Shown here: positions 1 to 8,639 of the stretch, piece by piece
Layout: every line of letters begins with the position of its first letter
How positions within the stretch are numbered: the stretch's first letter is position 1
Source of the DNA: Mucilaginibacter pallidiroseus
GTDB lineage: Bacteria; Bacteroidota; Bacteroidia; Sphingobacteriales; Sphingobacteriaceae
Direction: 5' to 3'
DNA: 64,000 bases
Assembly: GCF_007846085.1 (NCBI RefSeq)
Contig: NZ_VOEJ01000003.1
Coordinates: forward strand, 1 to 64,000
The notes under the pieces: generated by a model
Seen by the model: only the letters and a program-made list of their open reading frames with translations
Told to the model about the DNA's origin: nothing
Database searches by the model: none
Position numbers and translations under genes: made by a program

Positions 1-175
1 ATTATTTTATTTTCTAATCTCTTTAAGAACTTCTTCGCTTCATCTCTCGAATCTGCTTTTATATCTTCAGCCGTTGCGGCTTCAAATCTTCAATCTTTTC
101 GCTCCTGAGAATTGCTCTCAGGCCTAACGTTTTAAAGTCCGTCGTTTCCGATTTCCTCTCCCCCGTTTCGGGTTG
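1..175 (-). other. Structured leader of an operon left of the window, probably rRNA
   Basis: This leftward-transcribed leader lies downstream of three tandem promoters. Read on the minus strand it holds a hairpin CCTGAGA-GCAAT-TCTCAGG (plus about 113-131), a second small hairpin AGCCG-CAA-CGGCT, and near the window edge a GTTCTTAAAGAG stretch resembling the boxA antiterminator that precedes 16S rRNA in Bacteroidota. An open minus frame of about 29 codons (ending in ...KKFLKRLENKI) also runs off the edge without a good start codon, so a protein gene cannot be excluded. I favour an rRNA leader by inference only; the RNA itself is not in the window. Confidence 0.45.
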
Positions 176-207
176 CAAAGGTAATAACCTTTTCTATTAT
201 TTCCAAA
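176..207 (-). promoter_or_regulatory. Strong leftward promoter P3 (innermost of three)
   Basis: On the minus strand the -7 box TACCTTTG (plus 176-183) follows a -33 TTTG (204-207) by 20 bp, a full match to the Bacteroidota sigma-A consensus TTTG-N19/20-TAnnTTTG. The start region reads CAACCCGAAACGGGG, with a small CCCG/CGGG hairpin. No gene in the window lies downstream, so it drives something left of position 1. Confidence 0.75.
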
Positions 208-278
208 CTTTATTTTTTTAAATTTTAAAGCTTGTTTTCTTTGTTTTTCCGCTTCCGAGTTACCTCATTTGCGGGTTG

Positions 279-309
279 CAAAGATGCAAATTTTAAAGCT
301 TTCTGTCAA
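279..309 (-). promoter_or_regulatory. Leftward promoter P2
   Basis: Minus-strand TTGACA (plus 304-309) and CATCTTTG (279-286) are separated by 20 bp. The -7 box has one mismatch to TAnnTTTG. The start-site sequence CTTTGCAACCCG is identical to that of the promoter at 176-207, which suggests the two are duplicated promoters of one operon. Confidence 0.7.
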
Positions 310-391
310 GTAAAATTTTCATTTTATTTTAACGTCTTCTTAACCTGCTATCTCTTCAAAAAACAACCTCTCTACGTTCTTGAGCGGGATA

Positions 392-424
392 CAAATGTAC
401 GGCTGTAAGTCCATTTGGCAAAAA
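392..424 (-). promoter_or_regulatory. Leftward promoter P1 (outermost)
   Basis: Minus-strand TTTTTG (plus 419-424) and a perfect TACATTTG (392-399) are separated by 19 bp. This is the third promoter in a 250-bp tandem set, all in the same direction. Such stacking is typical of rRNA operons (family knowledge); the target lies outside the window. Confidence 0.7.
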
Positions 425-640
425 GAATTTTAAAATAATTAAAACAATCTGTAACTATCTGTACTATAGCTCAAAATAGGTTGCTGATATTATCAAAGCG
501 TCTAACTACGGCACCTATTCTTGCTCTTCAAATATCAAAAACTATCCAAAAAACGCGTAAAACGCCTAAAAAATCGCATTTGCTAAAATTGAGACTCCTC
601 GAAAATCCACAGTTTTATTTTGTGTAAATTTGAAAAACAT

Positions 641-2020
641 ATGGATAACACTGCTTTTCCGCCTCATTTTTTAGACTCATTGGCCAACGAACCCGGGTTT
701 GACCGTCAAAATTTTGTTGATGCACACCATACATCTGAGCAAATAACATCAATAAGGCTTAATCCTTTTAAAATATCAGCTACTAAAACCGATCAACAAG
801 TGCCATGGTGCACAAATGGATTCTATTTAACTGCACGGCCTTCCTTTACATTTGACCCGCTTTTCCACGCGGGCGCTTACTATGTACAGGAAGCGTCATC
901 TATGTTTATTGATCACGTGATGAAAACTATCCGCACAGATATGGCCGAACCAGTTAAGGTGCTCGATCTGTGTGCCGCACCAGGCGGCAAAAGCACCCTG
1001 CTTAATTCGGCGCTACAAAGCAGTGATTTGCTGGTAGCAAACGAGATCATTAAAACGCGTGTACCTATATTAACAGATAACCTTAATAGGTGGGGAACTT
1101 CAAATGTTATTGTAACTAATAACGATCCCCGAGATTTTAAGAGCATCAACAGCTTTTTTGATATTGTTTTGGTTGATGCACCATGCTCCGGTTCGGGTAT
1201 GTTCCGTAAAGATCCGGCTGCGATGAATGAGTGGAGCGAAGGCAACGTAAACCTTTGCCACCAACGACAGGAACGGATCCTTGCCGATGTGTACCCTGCC
1301 TTAAAAGAAAACGGACACCTTATATATAGTACGTGCTCTTACTCGCACCAGGAGAATGAAGACATATTGGATTGGCTATGCAGCGAATTTGATCTTGAGA
1401 GCGTACGCATACCTATAAATAACGACTGGGGCATTGTTGAAAGCCAGTCGGACCAGCAAAAAGCGTGGGGTTACAGGTTCTATCCGGGTAAAGTTAAGGG
1501 TGAAGGTTTATTTGCGGCTTGCCTGCGCAAAAAGGTAAGCAGCGGCGGAATATCAAACTACAAAAACAATGGTCAGCAAAAACTACCTGCCAAAGAGATA
1601 GATATTATAAAGACATATATTAACAATGCCGATGACTTTTACCTGTTTAAAGTGAATGATGACTGGTTGGCTATAAACCGTGAACATAAGGAAAGCCTGA
1701 ATATGCTACACCGGCATCTATACATCAAGAAATCTGGTGTGCGGATTGGCAAACTTGCAGGGAAAGATTTGATACCCGATCATGAACTGGCGCAAAGCCT
1801 AATTGTTAATAAGGATGCTGTTTTATCAACGCCGTTAAACCATGAGCAGGCCATACAATATTTAAGGCGGGATGACATAGATATAAATATTGCCGGAAAA
1901 GGCTGGAGCCTGATGACTTTTGAGGGGCTTGCGCTTGGCTGGGCAAAACTGTTACCAAACCGTATTAACAATTACTACCCCAAGGAGATAAGGATAGTAT
2001 CTAAACCACCGGCAAACTAA
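641..2020 (+). CDS. RsmF/NOP2/Sun-family RNA m5C methyltransferase
   Basis: Transfers methyl from S-adenosylmethionine to C5 of a cytosine in RNA, most likely 16S rRNA, in the cytoplasm. The SAM site LDLCAAPGGKS is at about residues 108-118, VDAPCSGSG at 178 with release Cys182, and YSTCSYSHQENED with the catalytic Cys at about 232. The C-terminal 130 residues match the RsmF-type extension, and 459 aa is normal for the Bacteroidota form. I start at ATG 641; the frame is open from a TTG at 620, but a TAAATTTG -7 box at 625-632 lies just upstream of 641, implying a very short leader. It is a single gene convergent with the PfkB kinase gene. Exact target nucleotide is unknown. Confidence 0.88.
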   Translation: MDNTAFPPHFLDSLANEPGFDRQNFVDAHHTSEQITSIRLNPFKISATKTDQQVPWCTNGFYLTARPSFTFDPLFHAGAYYVQEASSMFIDHVMKTIRTDMAEPVKVLDLCAAPGGKSTLLNSALQSSDLLVANEIIKTRVPILTDNLNRWGTSNVIVTNNDPRDFKSINSFFDIVLVDAPCSGSGMFRKDPAAMNEWSEGNVNLCHQRQERILADVYPALKENGHLIYSTCSYSHQENEDILDWLCSEFDLESVRIPINNDWGIVESQSDQQKAWGYRFYPGKVKGEGLFAACLRKKVSSGGISNYKNNGQQKLPAKEIDIIKTYINNADDFYLFKVNDDWLAINREHKESLNMLHRHLYIKKSGVRIGKLAGKDLIPDHELAQSLIVNKDAVLSTPLNHEQAIQYLRRDDIDINIAGKGWSLMTFEGLALGWAKLLPNRINNYYPKEIRIVSKPPAN

Positions 2021-2033
2021 TTGCCATAGTAGT

Positions 2034-2066
2034 AAAGCCGCCTACATTTATTATATAGGCGGCTTT
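2034..2066. terminator. Bidirectional terminator between convergent genes
   Basis: An 11-bp stem AAAGCCGCCTA / TAGGCGGCTTT (2034-2044, 2056-2066) sits between the stop of the methyltransferase gene (2020) and the stop of the kinase gene (2073), with T/A-rich flanks suitable for both strands. Confidence 0.8.
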
Positions 2067-2072
2067 CTATTT

Positions 2073-2942
2073 CTATTTATTGTGAAGCATTGTCAGCACA
2101 TCAGCTTCGTTACCCTCAAACGGACCCGAGGCGCCAATTTTAATGCCAGCCATTGCAGCAGCATATTCCCCGGCTTCCTGGATACCCGCGCCTTTTACCC
2201 GTTTATATAAATACCCCGCCATATAGGTATCGCCGCAACCAGTTGCATCAACAATTGCTTCCGGCTTATATGCAGGTATAGTGTAAAATACATCATCGGC
2301 ATAAATAATCGACCCTTCACTACCAAGAGTGGCAACAACTTCTTTCACACCCCAATCGGCCAATACTTTTGCCCCTTCCCTGATATCAGCGATACCGGTA
2401 AGTACCTCAAGTTCGTGCTCGTTTACTTTTAAAATATCTATGTACTGCAACACCTCACGTTTATCGGCCCAGTCAATGGCATTCACTTTTTGATTAACTA
2501 CCTCACGCAGGTAACCCTGTGCATCAACAGCAACATTACCTTTTCCAAAAAGATATTTAATAAGTTCGGTAGATACGTCATCGGCAAGAAGCGCACCTAT
2601 ATGATATATTGTGGCTTCGATATCTTGCAGATCATTTACGGTAAAAGCATCTGCCTTTTGCAAAACACGTTGCGTGCGATGATTTTGGTCTTCGGCATAA
2701 ATGTTCTCGAAATATACCGAATGCTGGCTCGGCAACACTTTTACATCAATGCCTTTATCCTGCAAGTTGGTAACGCTTTGCATCTCGCTTTCCGCAAGTG
2801 CAGTAACCAGTTTATATTTTACCGGCAAATGCTGTATCGCGTTAGAAAAATAATAAGCCGTGCCGCCGGCCATATGTTTTTCTGCCCGGGATGTTACTAC
2901 CTTATCTAACGTAACGTGACCAATGCAACAAATATCGTACAT
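2073..2942 (-). CDS. PfkB-family carbohydrate (or nucleoside) kinase
   Basis: ATP-dependent cytosolic sugar kinase of the ribokinase/PfkB fold, 289 aa. The hallmark C-terminal signature DATGCGDTYMAGY begins at residue 232, with the catalytic base Asp238, and an N-terminal GGTAYYFS glycine motif helps bind substrate. The N terminus (MYDICCIGHVTLDKV) resembles the subgroup of short bacterial PfkB proteins whose substrate is rarely known; ribose, fructose or a nucleoside are possible and I cannot choose. It stands alone, convergent with the methyltransferase gene and separated from the histidine kinase gene upstream by 140 bp. Confidence 0.85.
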   Translation of the reverse strand: MYDICCIGHVTLDKVVTSRAEKHMAGGTAYYFSNAIQHLPVKYKLVTALAESEMQSVTNLQDKGIDVKVLPSQHSVYFENIYAEDQNHRTQRVLQKADAFTVNDLQDIEATIYHIGALLADDVSTELIKYLFGKGNVAVDAQGYLREVVNQKVNAIDWADKREVLQYIDILKVNEHELEVLTGIADIREGAKVLADWGVKEVVATLGSEGSIIYADDVFYTIPAYKPEAIVDATGCGDTYMAGYLYKRVKGAGIQEAGEYAAAMAGIKIGASGPFEGNEADVLTMLHNK

Positions 2943-3006
2943 GCAAAAAGTGTTTTAAAACCAAAGGTTGCTAAGGTAATAAACCTGCAGAAATTGTTTA
3001 TTAAAA

Positions 3007-3027
3007 CTTAATGTAACGATAATAAAA
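3007..3027. repeat. 21-bp repeat, copy 1 (inverted relative to 18016-18036)
   Basis: The intergenic stretch beginning CTTAATGTAACG (plus strand) is identical over 21 bp to the minus strand of 18016-18036, upstream of the phytate receptor operon. It carries one CTTAATG unit of the Pho-box-like motif described there. No plus-strand gene follows it here, so its role at this site is unclear. Confidence 0.7.
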
Positions 3028-3082
3028 ATGACAAAATGCAAGAAAGCTTTTACGGCTGGCAATAAAGGATTGAGGACGCGAA

Positions 3083-4177
3083 CTAATCCTTTTTAAAAGT
3101 GATGGTGAAAGTGGTGCCCTTGTTTACTTCGCTATGCGCTGATATTTGCCCGCCCAGATTAGTCACGTAGCTATGCACAAGATACAGGCCTATGCCTTTA
3201 CTATCATCATGATCATGAAAGGTTTGCTGTAGCCCGAAAAGTTTGTCGTGCACCTTGTCCATATCAAAGCCTATCCCGTTATCGCTAAAAGTAAGCTGGC
3301 AAACACCATCCTGGCAAACGGATGAGATATTTATTACCGGCGGATGGCCGGGCCGGGCATATTTAATAGAGTTGGATATCATATTTAAAAAAATACTATC
3401 CATATATACTTTATTGAAGGCAACACCGGGCGCACATTTAAAATTGGCATTTATCTGCGTACCCGAGTTTATAATTAGCGCACTTAAAGATCGCTTTACA
3501 GTTTCCAGGCTTTCTGCAAAACTTACTTGCATGGGGTTGTTATGGCTTGTACGCGCAGAGGCCATATCATCGAGGTAATTGTTAAGGGTATCTTTTAAAT
3601 CTTCGGTTGCCTGGCGCAGTACGTTAATAAACTCAACAGTATTCTTGTCTTCTATTTTGTTAACGTTTAGCATACCAAATATCATAAGCAAATTATTTAC
3701 CGGCGATCGCATATCATGAGATGCCCCGTAAGTAAGTTGCTTCAGTTCCCTGTTGATAACCGTAAGTTCTTTGATCAGGAGATTACGATCATGATCCTGC
3801 TTCTTTTTATGCGTTACATCTTTTGCAATAGCGTAAACTACTTTCTCCTCCTTAACAGGCATAGATGTCCAGGATAGCCAAACAATTTCCCCGTTTTTTT
3901 TAACGTACCTGTTTTCATAGTTAATAAGCGGTACATCATTAACTAATAACTGCCTGTTCACAGCAGTAAGCATTTTGTCTTCGCAGTAAATAAAGTCGCT
4001 TATGGGCCGGGCAAACAGCTCTTCTTCAGAATAGCCAAGTAACTTTGATACAGCCGGGTTTATACGACGGAAATAACCATCGTAACCGGCAATACACATC
4101 AAATCGGCTGTTACCTCAAAGAAGCGCTCCAGGCTGAACAAGTCCTTATCAAAATACTCTTGTAATACTGCAGACAT
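3083..4177 (-). CDS. PAS-domain sensor histidine kinase
   Basis: Autophosphorylating signal-transduction kinase, about 364 aa from the chosen start. A PAS domain occupies roughly residues 20-123 (FRRINPAVSKLLGYSEEEL; a PAC-like tail ends at VTHKKK). The phosphoacceptor His154 lies in GASHDMRSPVNN, followed by the ATPase N box NMISNSIKYA, G1 box DNGIGFD and G2 box KGIGLYLVHSYV. There are no membrane segments, so it is probably cytosolic. The frame is open to 4267, but the extra 30 residues are basic and unlike PAS N termini, so I start at ATG 4177. No response regulator gene is adjacent; the stimulus and partner are unknown. Confidence 0.85.
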   Translation of the reverse strand: MSAVLQEYFDKDLFSLERFFEVTADLMCIAGYDGYFRRINPAVSKLLGYSEEELFARPISDFIYCEDKMLTAVNRQLLVNDVPLINYENRYVKKNGEIVWLSWTSMPVKEEKVVYAIAKDVTHKKKQDHDRNLLIKELTVINRELKQLTYGASHDMRSPVNNLLMIFGMLNVNKIEDKNTVEFINVLRQATEDLKDTLNNYLDDMASARTSHNNPMQVSFAESLETVKRSLSALIINSGTQINANFKCAPGVAFNKVYMDSIFLNMISNSIKYARPGHPPVINISSVCQDGVCQLTFSDNGIGFDMDKVHDKLFGLQQTFHDHDDSKGIGLYLVHSYVTNLGGQISAHSEVNKGTTFTITFKKD

Positions 4178-4365
4178 GCGATTTATTTGCAAACGCCCTT
4201 GAAATTTTGCAACAGTGGTAATACTGCAAACGAGCGCTTTGATGTTTATACGGCGCGTATACAACAAATGTTCAGCTATTTATGACGATTTTTCATCATA
4301 ACAGTTGCGTTGTTACAAAAACATTAACGAAAAGCGCCTTTAAACGTCAATTGGCAAATTGCGTG

Positions 4366-4989
4366 CTAAAATGTGAGTGGACGCCCATAGTATAAACGTA
4401 ACACCATGTCCGAAAAAGAAAGCCTGAAGCCTTTTGGAAGTAATTTTTCGGCTTTTAATGCTATGTAGGCAGTATAGCGAATGCGCCATTTGGGATTGAT
4501 TAGCTTATTTTGCAGCTCGCGTATCATTGCTTTTTGATTATCAACGAGCGGGTTTTTCAAATACCGGGGCAATATGGATATCGCGGCGCTTTTAGTTACG
4601 ATATTGTCAGAGAATAGCTCTTTGTACAAGCGGTCAACTATTTTCTTTACAAATGGAAGCGTGTCCCGCTCTATCTGTGCATACTCTATCAAATGGTCAA
4701 CCACGAACTGCGGATTGGTTGATGATTTTGCCCTTTCAAAAATATGGTCCATTTGTTCCACAAAGTAGTCGCCCCACCTGTCTGTACCCTTTGCGAGTGC
4801 CTCAACCACTATAGGGAATGGCTGCAATTGTTTGTTAAACTGTACTTCGGCTACTTCCCGTTTAAAAGTTTCGGGATGGGTGTTTGCATATACTAACACA
4901 TCTGCAAAAAGCTTCTGCATGTCTTTTTCCGGCATTTTATCCCAAAAGGCCTTTATCCTATCTGCAAACAAAACCATGAAACCGTTCAT
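4366..4989 (-). CDS. Uncharacterised helical (HEAT-like) protein
   Basis: I do not recognise a named family. The roughly 207-residue product is almost all alpha-helical with no signal peptide or membrane segment. The C-terminal third (IVTKSAAISILPRYLKNP, then WRIRYTAYIALKAEKLLP) has the spacing of HEAT-like or armadillo-like helical pairs, suggesting a protein-binding scaffold. ATG 4989 is used as start; a TTG at 5016 would add nine residues (LIDKLFDKL) but lies in a T-rich region next to a terminator. It sits between the NHL lipoprotein and histidine kinase genes, same strand, apparently transcribed by itself. Confidence 0.6.
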   Translation of the reverse strand: MNGFMVLFADRIKAFWDKMPEKDMQKLFADVLVYANTHPETFKREVAEVQFNKQLQPFPIVVEALAKGTDRWGDYFVEQMDHIFERAKSSTNPQFVVDHLIEYAQIERDTLPFVKKIVDRLYKELFSDNIVTKSAAISILPRYLKNPLVDNQKAMIRELQNKLINPKWRIRYTAYIALKAEKLLPKGFRLSFSDMVLRLYYGRPLTF

Positions 4990-5035
4990 AAGCTTATCAA
5001 ATAACTTGTCAATCAAAAAACAATAGTAAACAAAA

Positions 5036-5062
5036 CAGGACTGTTATTTTCATAAAGTCCTG
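5036..5062 (-). terminator. Terminator of the NHL-repeat lipoprotein gene
   Basis: On the minus strand CAGGACT and AGTCCTG (plus 5056-5062 and 5036-5042) form a 7-bp stem followed by TTTTGTTT. It lies 60 bp after the NHL gene stop and just before the helical-protein gene. Confidence 0.6.
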
Positions 5063-5120
5063 CTGTGTTTAACCTAAAAATATTGCTTTTGTTTAGTAAT
5101 GCGCCATGATGTATGGCTGA

Positions 5121-6476
5121 TTACTTTACTTTACGTATCAAATTATTGCCAGCATCAGCAACGTAAACGTTTCCTTGTGCGTCAGCAGCAATGCCGCTTG
5201 GGTTGTTGAACAATGCTGTGCTGCCACTGCCATTTGTTGAACCATTAGTGCCTGATGTACCCGCCAATACCGTAAGTTGTTTTTGCGTATTTATTTTTAG
5301 GATGCGGCCATTTTTGTCTGTTATGTACAAGTTGCCTGCAGCGTCAAAAGATAATGAGGTTGGGGCCGCCACTACTGTTGTAGCACCAGGGCCACCTACG
5401 TAAACGTTTACCAAAAAGTCTGAAGTTATTTTACGTATCACGTTTGATCCGGCTTCGGCCACGTAGATATTACCGGCGGCATCAAGCGCAATGCCGCTTG
5501 GTTTATTAAAGTTGGCTTCGGTGCTAATACCATTTTTAAAACCTTGCGTGCGGCTCCCGGCAATAGTGCTAACAGCTCCGGTAGCAGTGGTTACCTTGCG
5601 GATAAGATTGTTACCCAAATCGGCCACATAAAGGTTAGCTCCGGAAGCATCTAAAGCTACAGCAGTAGGTGTATTAAAACTTGCTCCGGCACCGGTGCCA
5701 TCATTGTAATTAACGCTGCCGCTACCTGCAAGCGTACTTACAACGCCCGTTGCAGTTATCTTACGTATCAGATGGTTGCCCCTATCAGCTACATAAACAT
5801 TGCCGGCTGCATCAACAGCAAGGCCTGATGGTGAATAGAATTGTGCAGTTGCACCCGGACCATCCTGATAGCCCAAAACGCCGGTTCCTGCCAGGGTAGT
5901 TACAACACCTGCAGGGGTAATTTTACGAATACTCGAGTTTGAGGCATCCGCTACGTAAATATTGCCAGAAGCATCTGTAGCTACACCGGTTGGTGCGTTG
6001 AATGATGCTGCAGTACCTGTACCATTTGCAAAGCCGGCAGCTCCGTTTCCGGCAAAAGTACTTACCTGTGCAAAAACGCCTGATACATCCCCGCCGGTGG
6101 TGAATTTAATTGTATTGCCATAACCTGTACCGGCACTATTGGTGGCATAAGCACGCAAATAATAAACAGTATTGGGGCTTAGACCGGTTAAGGTATTGCT
6201 GAATATGTAAGAAACTACATTCTCAGTAGCCTTGGTATCCGCAATTGTTGGTTCCTGGTTGGTAGTGCTGTAGCAAACGCCATACGCCGAGTAGTTGGAT
6301 ACGCCAGAGGTAACAAAGCCGCCGGTGTAAGCCGTTGTGCCTTTATTATCGGTCACTACATCAACTGTTACCAGCGTGGGTATGGTTGTGGCCGTGTTTG
6401 TACCTTTTGTGCAGGCAGATATGCCCGCAACTACAATAAGCAATAGTAAATTAACGAGAGTAGAAATTTTTTTCAT
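5121..6476 (-). CDS. NHL-repeat beta-propeller lipoprotein with IPT/fibronectin-like N domain
   Basis: Envelope lipoprotein of 451 aa. The signal peptide ends in a lipobox (VAGISACTKG, Cys22). Residues about 35-130 form a beta-sandwich of the fibronectin-III kind (YSAYGVCYSTTNQEPT, then TVYYLRAYATNSAGTGYGN). Residues about 135-451 are five to six NHL repeats, each with the signature FNxPTGVAxDAxGNxYVADxxNxxIRKI, expected to close into a propeller that binds glycan or protein. There is no catalytic motif. Neighbouring genes do not indicate a pathway, and it has its own terminator downstream at 5036-5062. Confidence 0.85.
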   Translation of the reverse strand: MKKISTLVNLLLLIVVAGISACTKGTNTATTIPTLVTVDVVTDNKGTTAYTGGFVTSGVSNYSAYGVCYSTTNQEPTIADTKATENVVSYIFSNTLTGLSPNTVYYLRAYATNSAGTGYGNTIKFTTGGDVSGVFAQVSTFAGNGAAGFANGTGTAASFNAPTGVATDASGNIYVADASNSSIRKITPAGVVTTLAGTGVLGYQDGPGATAQFYSPSGLAVDAAGNVYVADRGNHLIRKITATGVVSTLAGSGSVNYNDGTGAGASFNTPTAVALDASGANLYVADLGNNLIRKVTTATGAVSTIAGSRTQGFKNGISTEANFNKPSGIALDAAGNIYVAEAGSNVIRKITSDFLVNVYVGGPGATTVVAAPTSLSFDAAGNLYITDKNGRILKINTQKQLTVLAGTSGTNGSTNGSGSTALFNNPSGIAADAQGNVYVADAGNNLIRKVK

Positions 6477-6604
6477 CTATTAGGGTATGGGCTTTACAGT
6501 TGTTACGCGTAAAAAACGCGATTTGAAACAACAAAGTATTACAAGTATCGGCAAAAAGTATGGTTGTGCCGATAAAGAGGATTCTTTTTAACAATCCAGC
6601 AAAA

Positions 6605-7378
6605 TTATTCACTTATTTCTATCCAAACAGGTCCGTGGTCGCTGGTTTTTTCCCATCCGCGTACTTCCCGGTTTACGCCAGCTGCAACGAGGCGTGCATC
6701 TAAAGCAGGGCTCAGCAAAAAGTGGTCAATCCGTAGGCCGGCATCGCGGCTGTACGCATTGCGAAAATAATCCCAGAATGTATAAATAGTTTGACCCGGG
6801 TATAGTTTGCGAAGTGCATCTGTCCAACCCTGGCTTACAAGCTCTTCAAAAGCAACGCGTGTTTCGGGCCGAAAAAGCGCATCATCAACCCAGCGCTCGG
6901 GGCGGTATACATCTAATTCGGTGGGTATTACATTGTAATCTCCGGCCAACACAACAGGCTTGCCAGATGCCAGCAATTTCGCTGCATATTTATTAAAGCG
7001 CTTAAACCAACTCAATTTATAATCGAATTTTGGACCCGGAGCAGGGTTGCCGTTTGGCAGGTAAAGGCAAACAACTGTAATACCATCTATCTCAGCAGCT
7101 ATCATGCGGCTTTGCAGATCCTCATCGTCGCCGGGTAAAATGCGATCAAGCTCGGTTATTTTCTTATTTCGGGCTAATATTGCAACACCATTCCAGCTTT
7201 TTTGCCCGTGCCATATAGCATTGTAACCCGCGTCGATGATAGCCTGCTCAGGAAACTTTTCCTGGGGCGCTTTTAGCTCCTGTAGGCAAACAATATCCGG
7301 AGTGGTTTCGGCAAGCCAGCGTAACAATACCGGCAGTCGGCCATTTACGCCATTAACGTTGTAGGTTGCAATTTTCAT
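6605..7378 (-). CDS. xth: Exodeoxyribonuclease III (AP endonuclease family)
   Basis: Mg2+-dependent exonuclease/AP endonuclease for base-excision repair, 257 aa, the usual length. Visible motifs of the endonuclease/exonuclease/phosphatase fold are ATYNVNGVNGR at the N terminus (metal-site Asn), CLQELKAP (metal-binding Glu), GDYNVIPTELDVY (catalytic Asp/Asn), RIDHFLLSP and the C-terminal SDHGPVWIEI (catalytic Asp-His). It is a cytosolic monomer by family knowledge. It appears monocistronic, between the SDR gene upstream and the NHL gene downstream. Confidence 0.93.
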   Translation of the reverse strand: MKIATYNVNGVNGRLPVLLRWLAETTPDIVCLQELKAPQEKFPEQAIIDAGYNAIWHGQKSWNGVAILARNKKITELDRILPGDDEDLQSRMIAAEIDGITVVCLYLPNGNPAPGPKFDYKLSWFKRFNKYAAKLLASGKPVVLAGDYNVIPTELDVYRPERWVDDALFRPETRVAFEELVSQGWTDALRKLYPGQTIYTFWDYFRNAYSRDAGLRIDHFLLSPALDARLVAAGVNREVRGWEKTSDHGPVWIEISE

Positions 7379-7497
7379 AAGCTTAAATATACAACTCCGA
7401 AGGTATTAAAATTTTAGCCTGCGATAAACAAGGAGTGCATAAATAACAAATGGCCGCACGTTAATGGTGCAGCCATTTACTTTAACATTTATATTGA

Positions 7498-8508
7498 TCA
7501 CGGTTGCCCTGCACCACCACCAGCGCCGTAAACCTGCCCAGTAGAAAAACTTGCATCATTGGCAGCAAGCTGTACATAGATAGATGCCAGTTCCACCGGT
7601 TGCCCCGGCCTGCCAAGCGGCGTTTGTCCGCCAAACTCCTTCAATTTTTCGGGCGTGGAACCACCGCTTACCTGCAGGGGTGTCCAAACAGGTCCGGGAG
7701 CTACGGCATTTACCCTGATACCTTTAGGGCCAAGTTGTTTGGCTAATGATTTTACATAGTTTGCCGTTGCTGCTTTAGTTATTGCGTAATCGAACAAATC
7801 CGGAGATGGGTCATAAGCTTGTACTGATGTTGTGCCGATGATTGAAGAACCAGCCGGCATATGCGGAAGCGCCGCCTTGATAGTCCAAAACGGTGCGTAA
7901 ATATTTGTTTTTATGGTAGCGTCAAAATCTTCGCTTGTAATGTCCATAACTGATGGCTTGGTTTGCTGCCTGGCAGCATTATTCACCAATATATCCAAAC
8001 CACCCAATTGCTTTACAGCTTCATCAACCATGCGCTTGCAAAAGGCTTCGTCGCGCAAATCACCGGGAATAGCAACAGCCTTACGGCCTTCAGCCTTTAT
8101 CAAAGCCACTACTTCGCGTGCGTCCGGCTCTTCTGTTGGGTAATAGTTTATGGCTACGTCGGCACCTTCCCGGGCGTAAGCAATAGCAGCTGCCCTGCCA
8201 ATGCCCGAGTCGCCGCCTGTAATTAAAGCTTTACGACCAGCTAACCTGCCTGATCCTTTATAACTTTTCTCTCCATGATCAGGCCGCGGGTTCATCTGGC
8301 TCACCAAGCCGGGCCACGCCTGTTTTTGATCTTTAAACGGCGGCTGCGGATATTTGGTAGTAGGGTTAGTAAGATCAGCCGACGCAAGAGGTGCCGGTCG
8401 GAGTGAATTGGTGTTACCCGCCAGTGCCGGAGATACTGCCGCTGCTGCTATCGTTGCACCCAAGCCGCCAATAATTTGCCGGCGTGTTAGTTTATGTTCT
8501 TCATTCAT
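7498..8508 (-). CDS. Tat-exported short-chain dehydrogenase/reductase
   Basis: NAD(P)H-dependent oxidoreductase of the SDR superfamily, 336 aa from ATG 8508. The N terminus has a twin-arginine signal (TRRQIIGGLGATIAAAAVSPALAG). Then follow MNPRPDHGEKSYKGSGRLAG, typical of the YghA-like SDR branch, the cofactor motif TGGDSGIG, NNAARQ, the active-site YAITK (Tyr-x3-Lys) and VNAVAPGPVWTPL. Substrate is unknown; related enzymes act on alcohols/aldehydes in stress. Export by Tat implies the cofactor is loaded before translocation. The frame is open to 8556, but those 16 residues would put hydrophobics before the Tat motif, so 8508 is preferred. Confidence 0.88.
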   Translation of the reverse strand: MNEEHKLTRRQIIGGLGATIAAAAVSPALAGNTNSLRPAPLASADLTNPTTKYPQPPFKDQKQAWPGLVSQMNPRPDHGEKSYKGSGRLAGRKALITGGDSGIGRAAAIAYAREGADVAINYYPTEEPDAREVVALIKAEGRKAVAIPGDLRDEAFCKRMVDEAVKQLGGLDILVNNAARQQTKPSVMDITSEDFDATIKTNIYAPFWTIKAALPHMPAGSSIIGTTSVQAYDPSPDLFDYAITKAATANYVKSLAKQLGPKGIRVNAVAPGPVWTPLQVSGGSTPEKLKEFGGQTPLGRPGQPVELASIYVQLAANDASFSTGQVYGAGGGAGQP

Positions 8509-8611
8509 GATATATGTGCATTTGTTTACATAGACAACTAATTGCACATACCACAAGTTTTAATTTATTTCTTTTTAAGAAAACTAATTGTTATTTAAAG
8601 TCAATTGTTTT

Positions 8612-8628
8612 TTGGCACGACTTTAGTA
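8612..8628 (+). promoter_or_regulatory. Sigma-54-like promoter
   Basis: TTGGCACG (8612-8619) is a perfect -24 element; after four bases comes TAGTA (8624-8628), a poor match to the -12 element TTGCA. Expected start of transcription is about 8638-8640. The -12 mismatch makes this uncertain. Confidence 0.4.
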
Positions 8629-8639
8629 AAGGTGATAGT

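Noticed and set aside
1-90. 29-codon minus-strand open frame at the left window edge as a protein gene
   Set aside because: No credible start codon or ribosome-binding site; hairpins and three tandem promoters fit a stable-RNA leader better, though this cannot be settled inside the window.
4305-4335. GTTAATG-TTTT-TGTAACA (minus strand) upstream of the histidine kinase as a further Pho-box-like site
   Set aside because: Three mismatches to the other sites and more than 120 bp from the start codon; not distinguishable from chance.
5121-6100. Regularly repeated DNA, considered as a CRISPR or tandem repeat array
   Set aside because: The repeats are in frame and encode NHL motifs of a beta-propeller; they are divergent and have no spacers.
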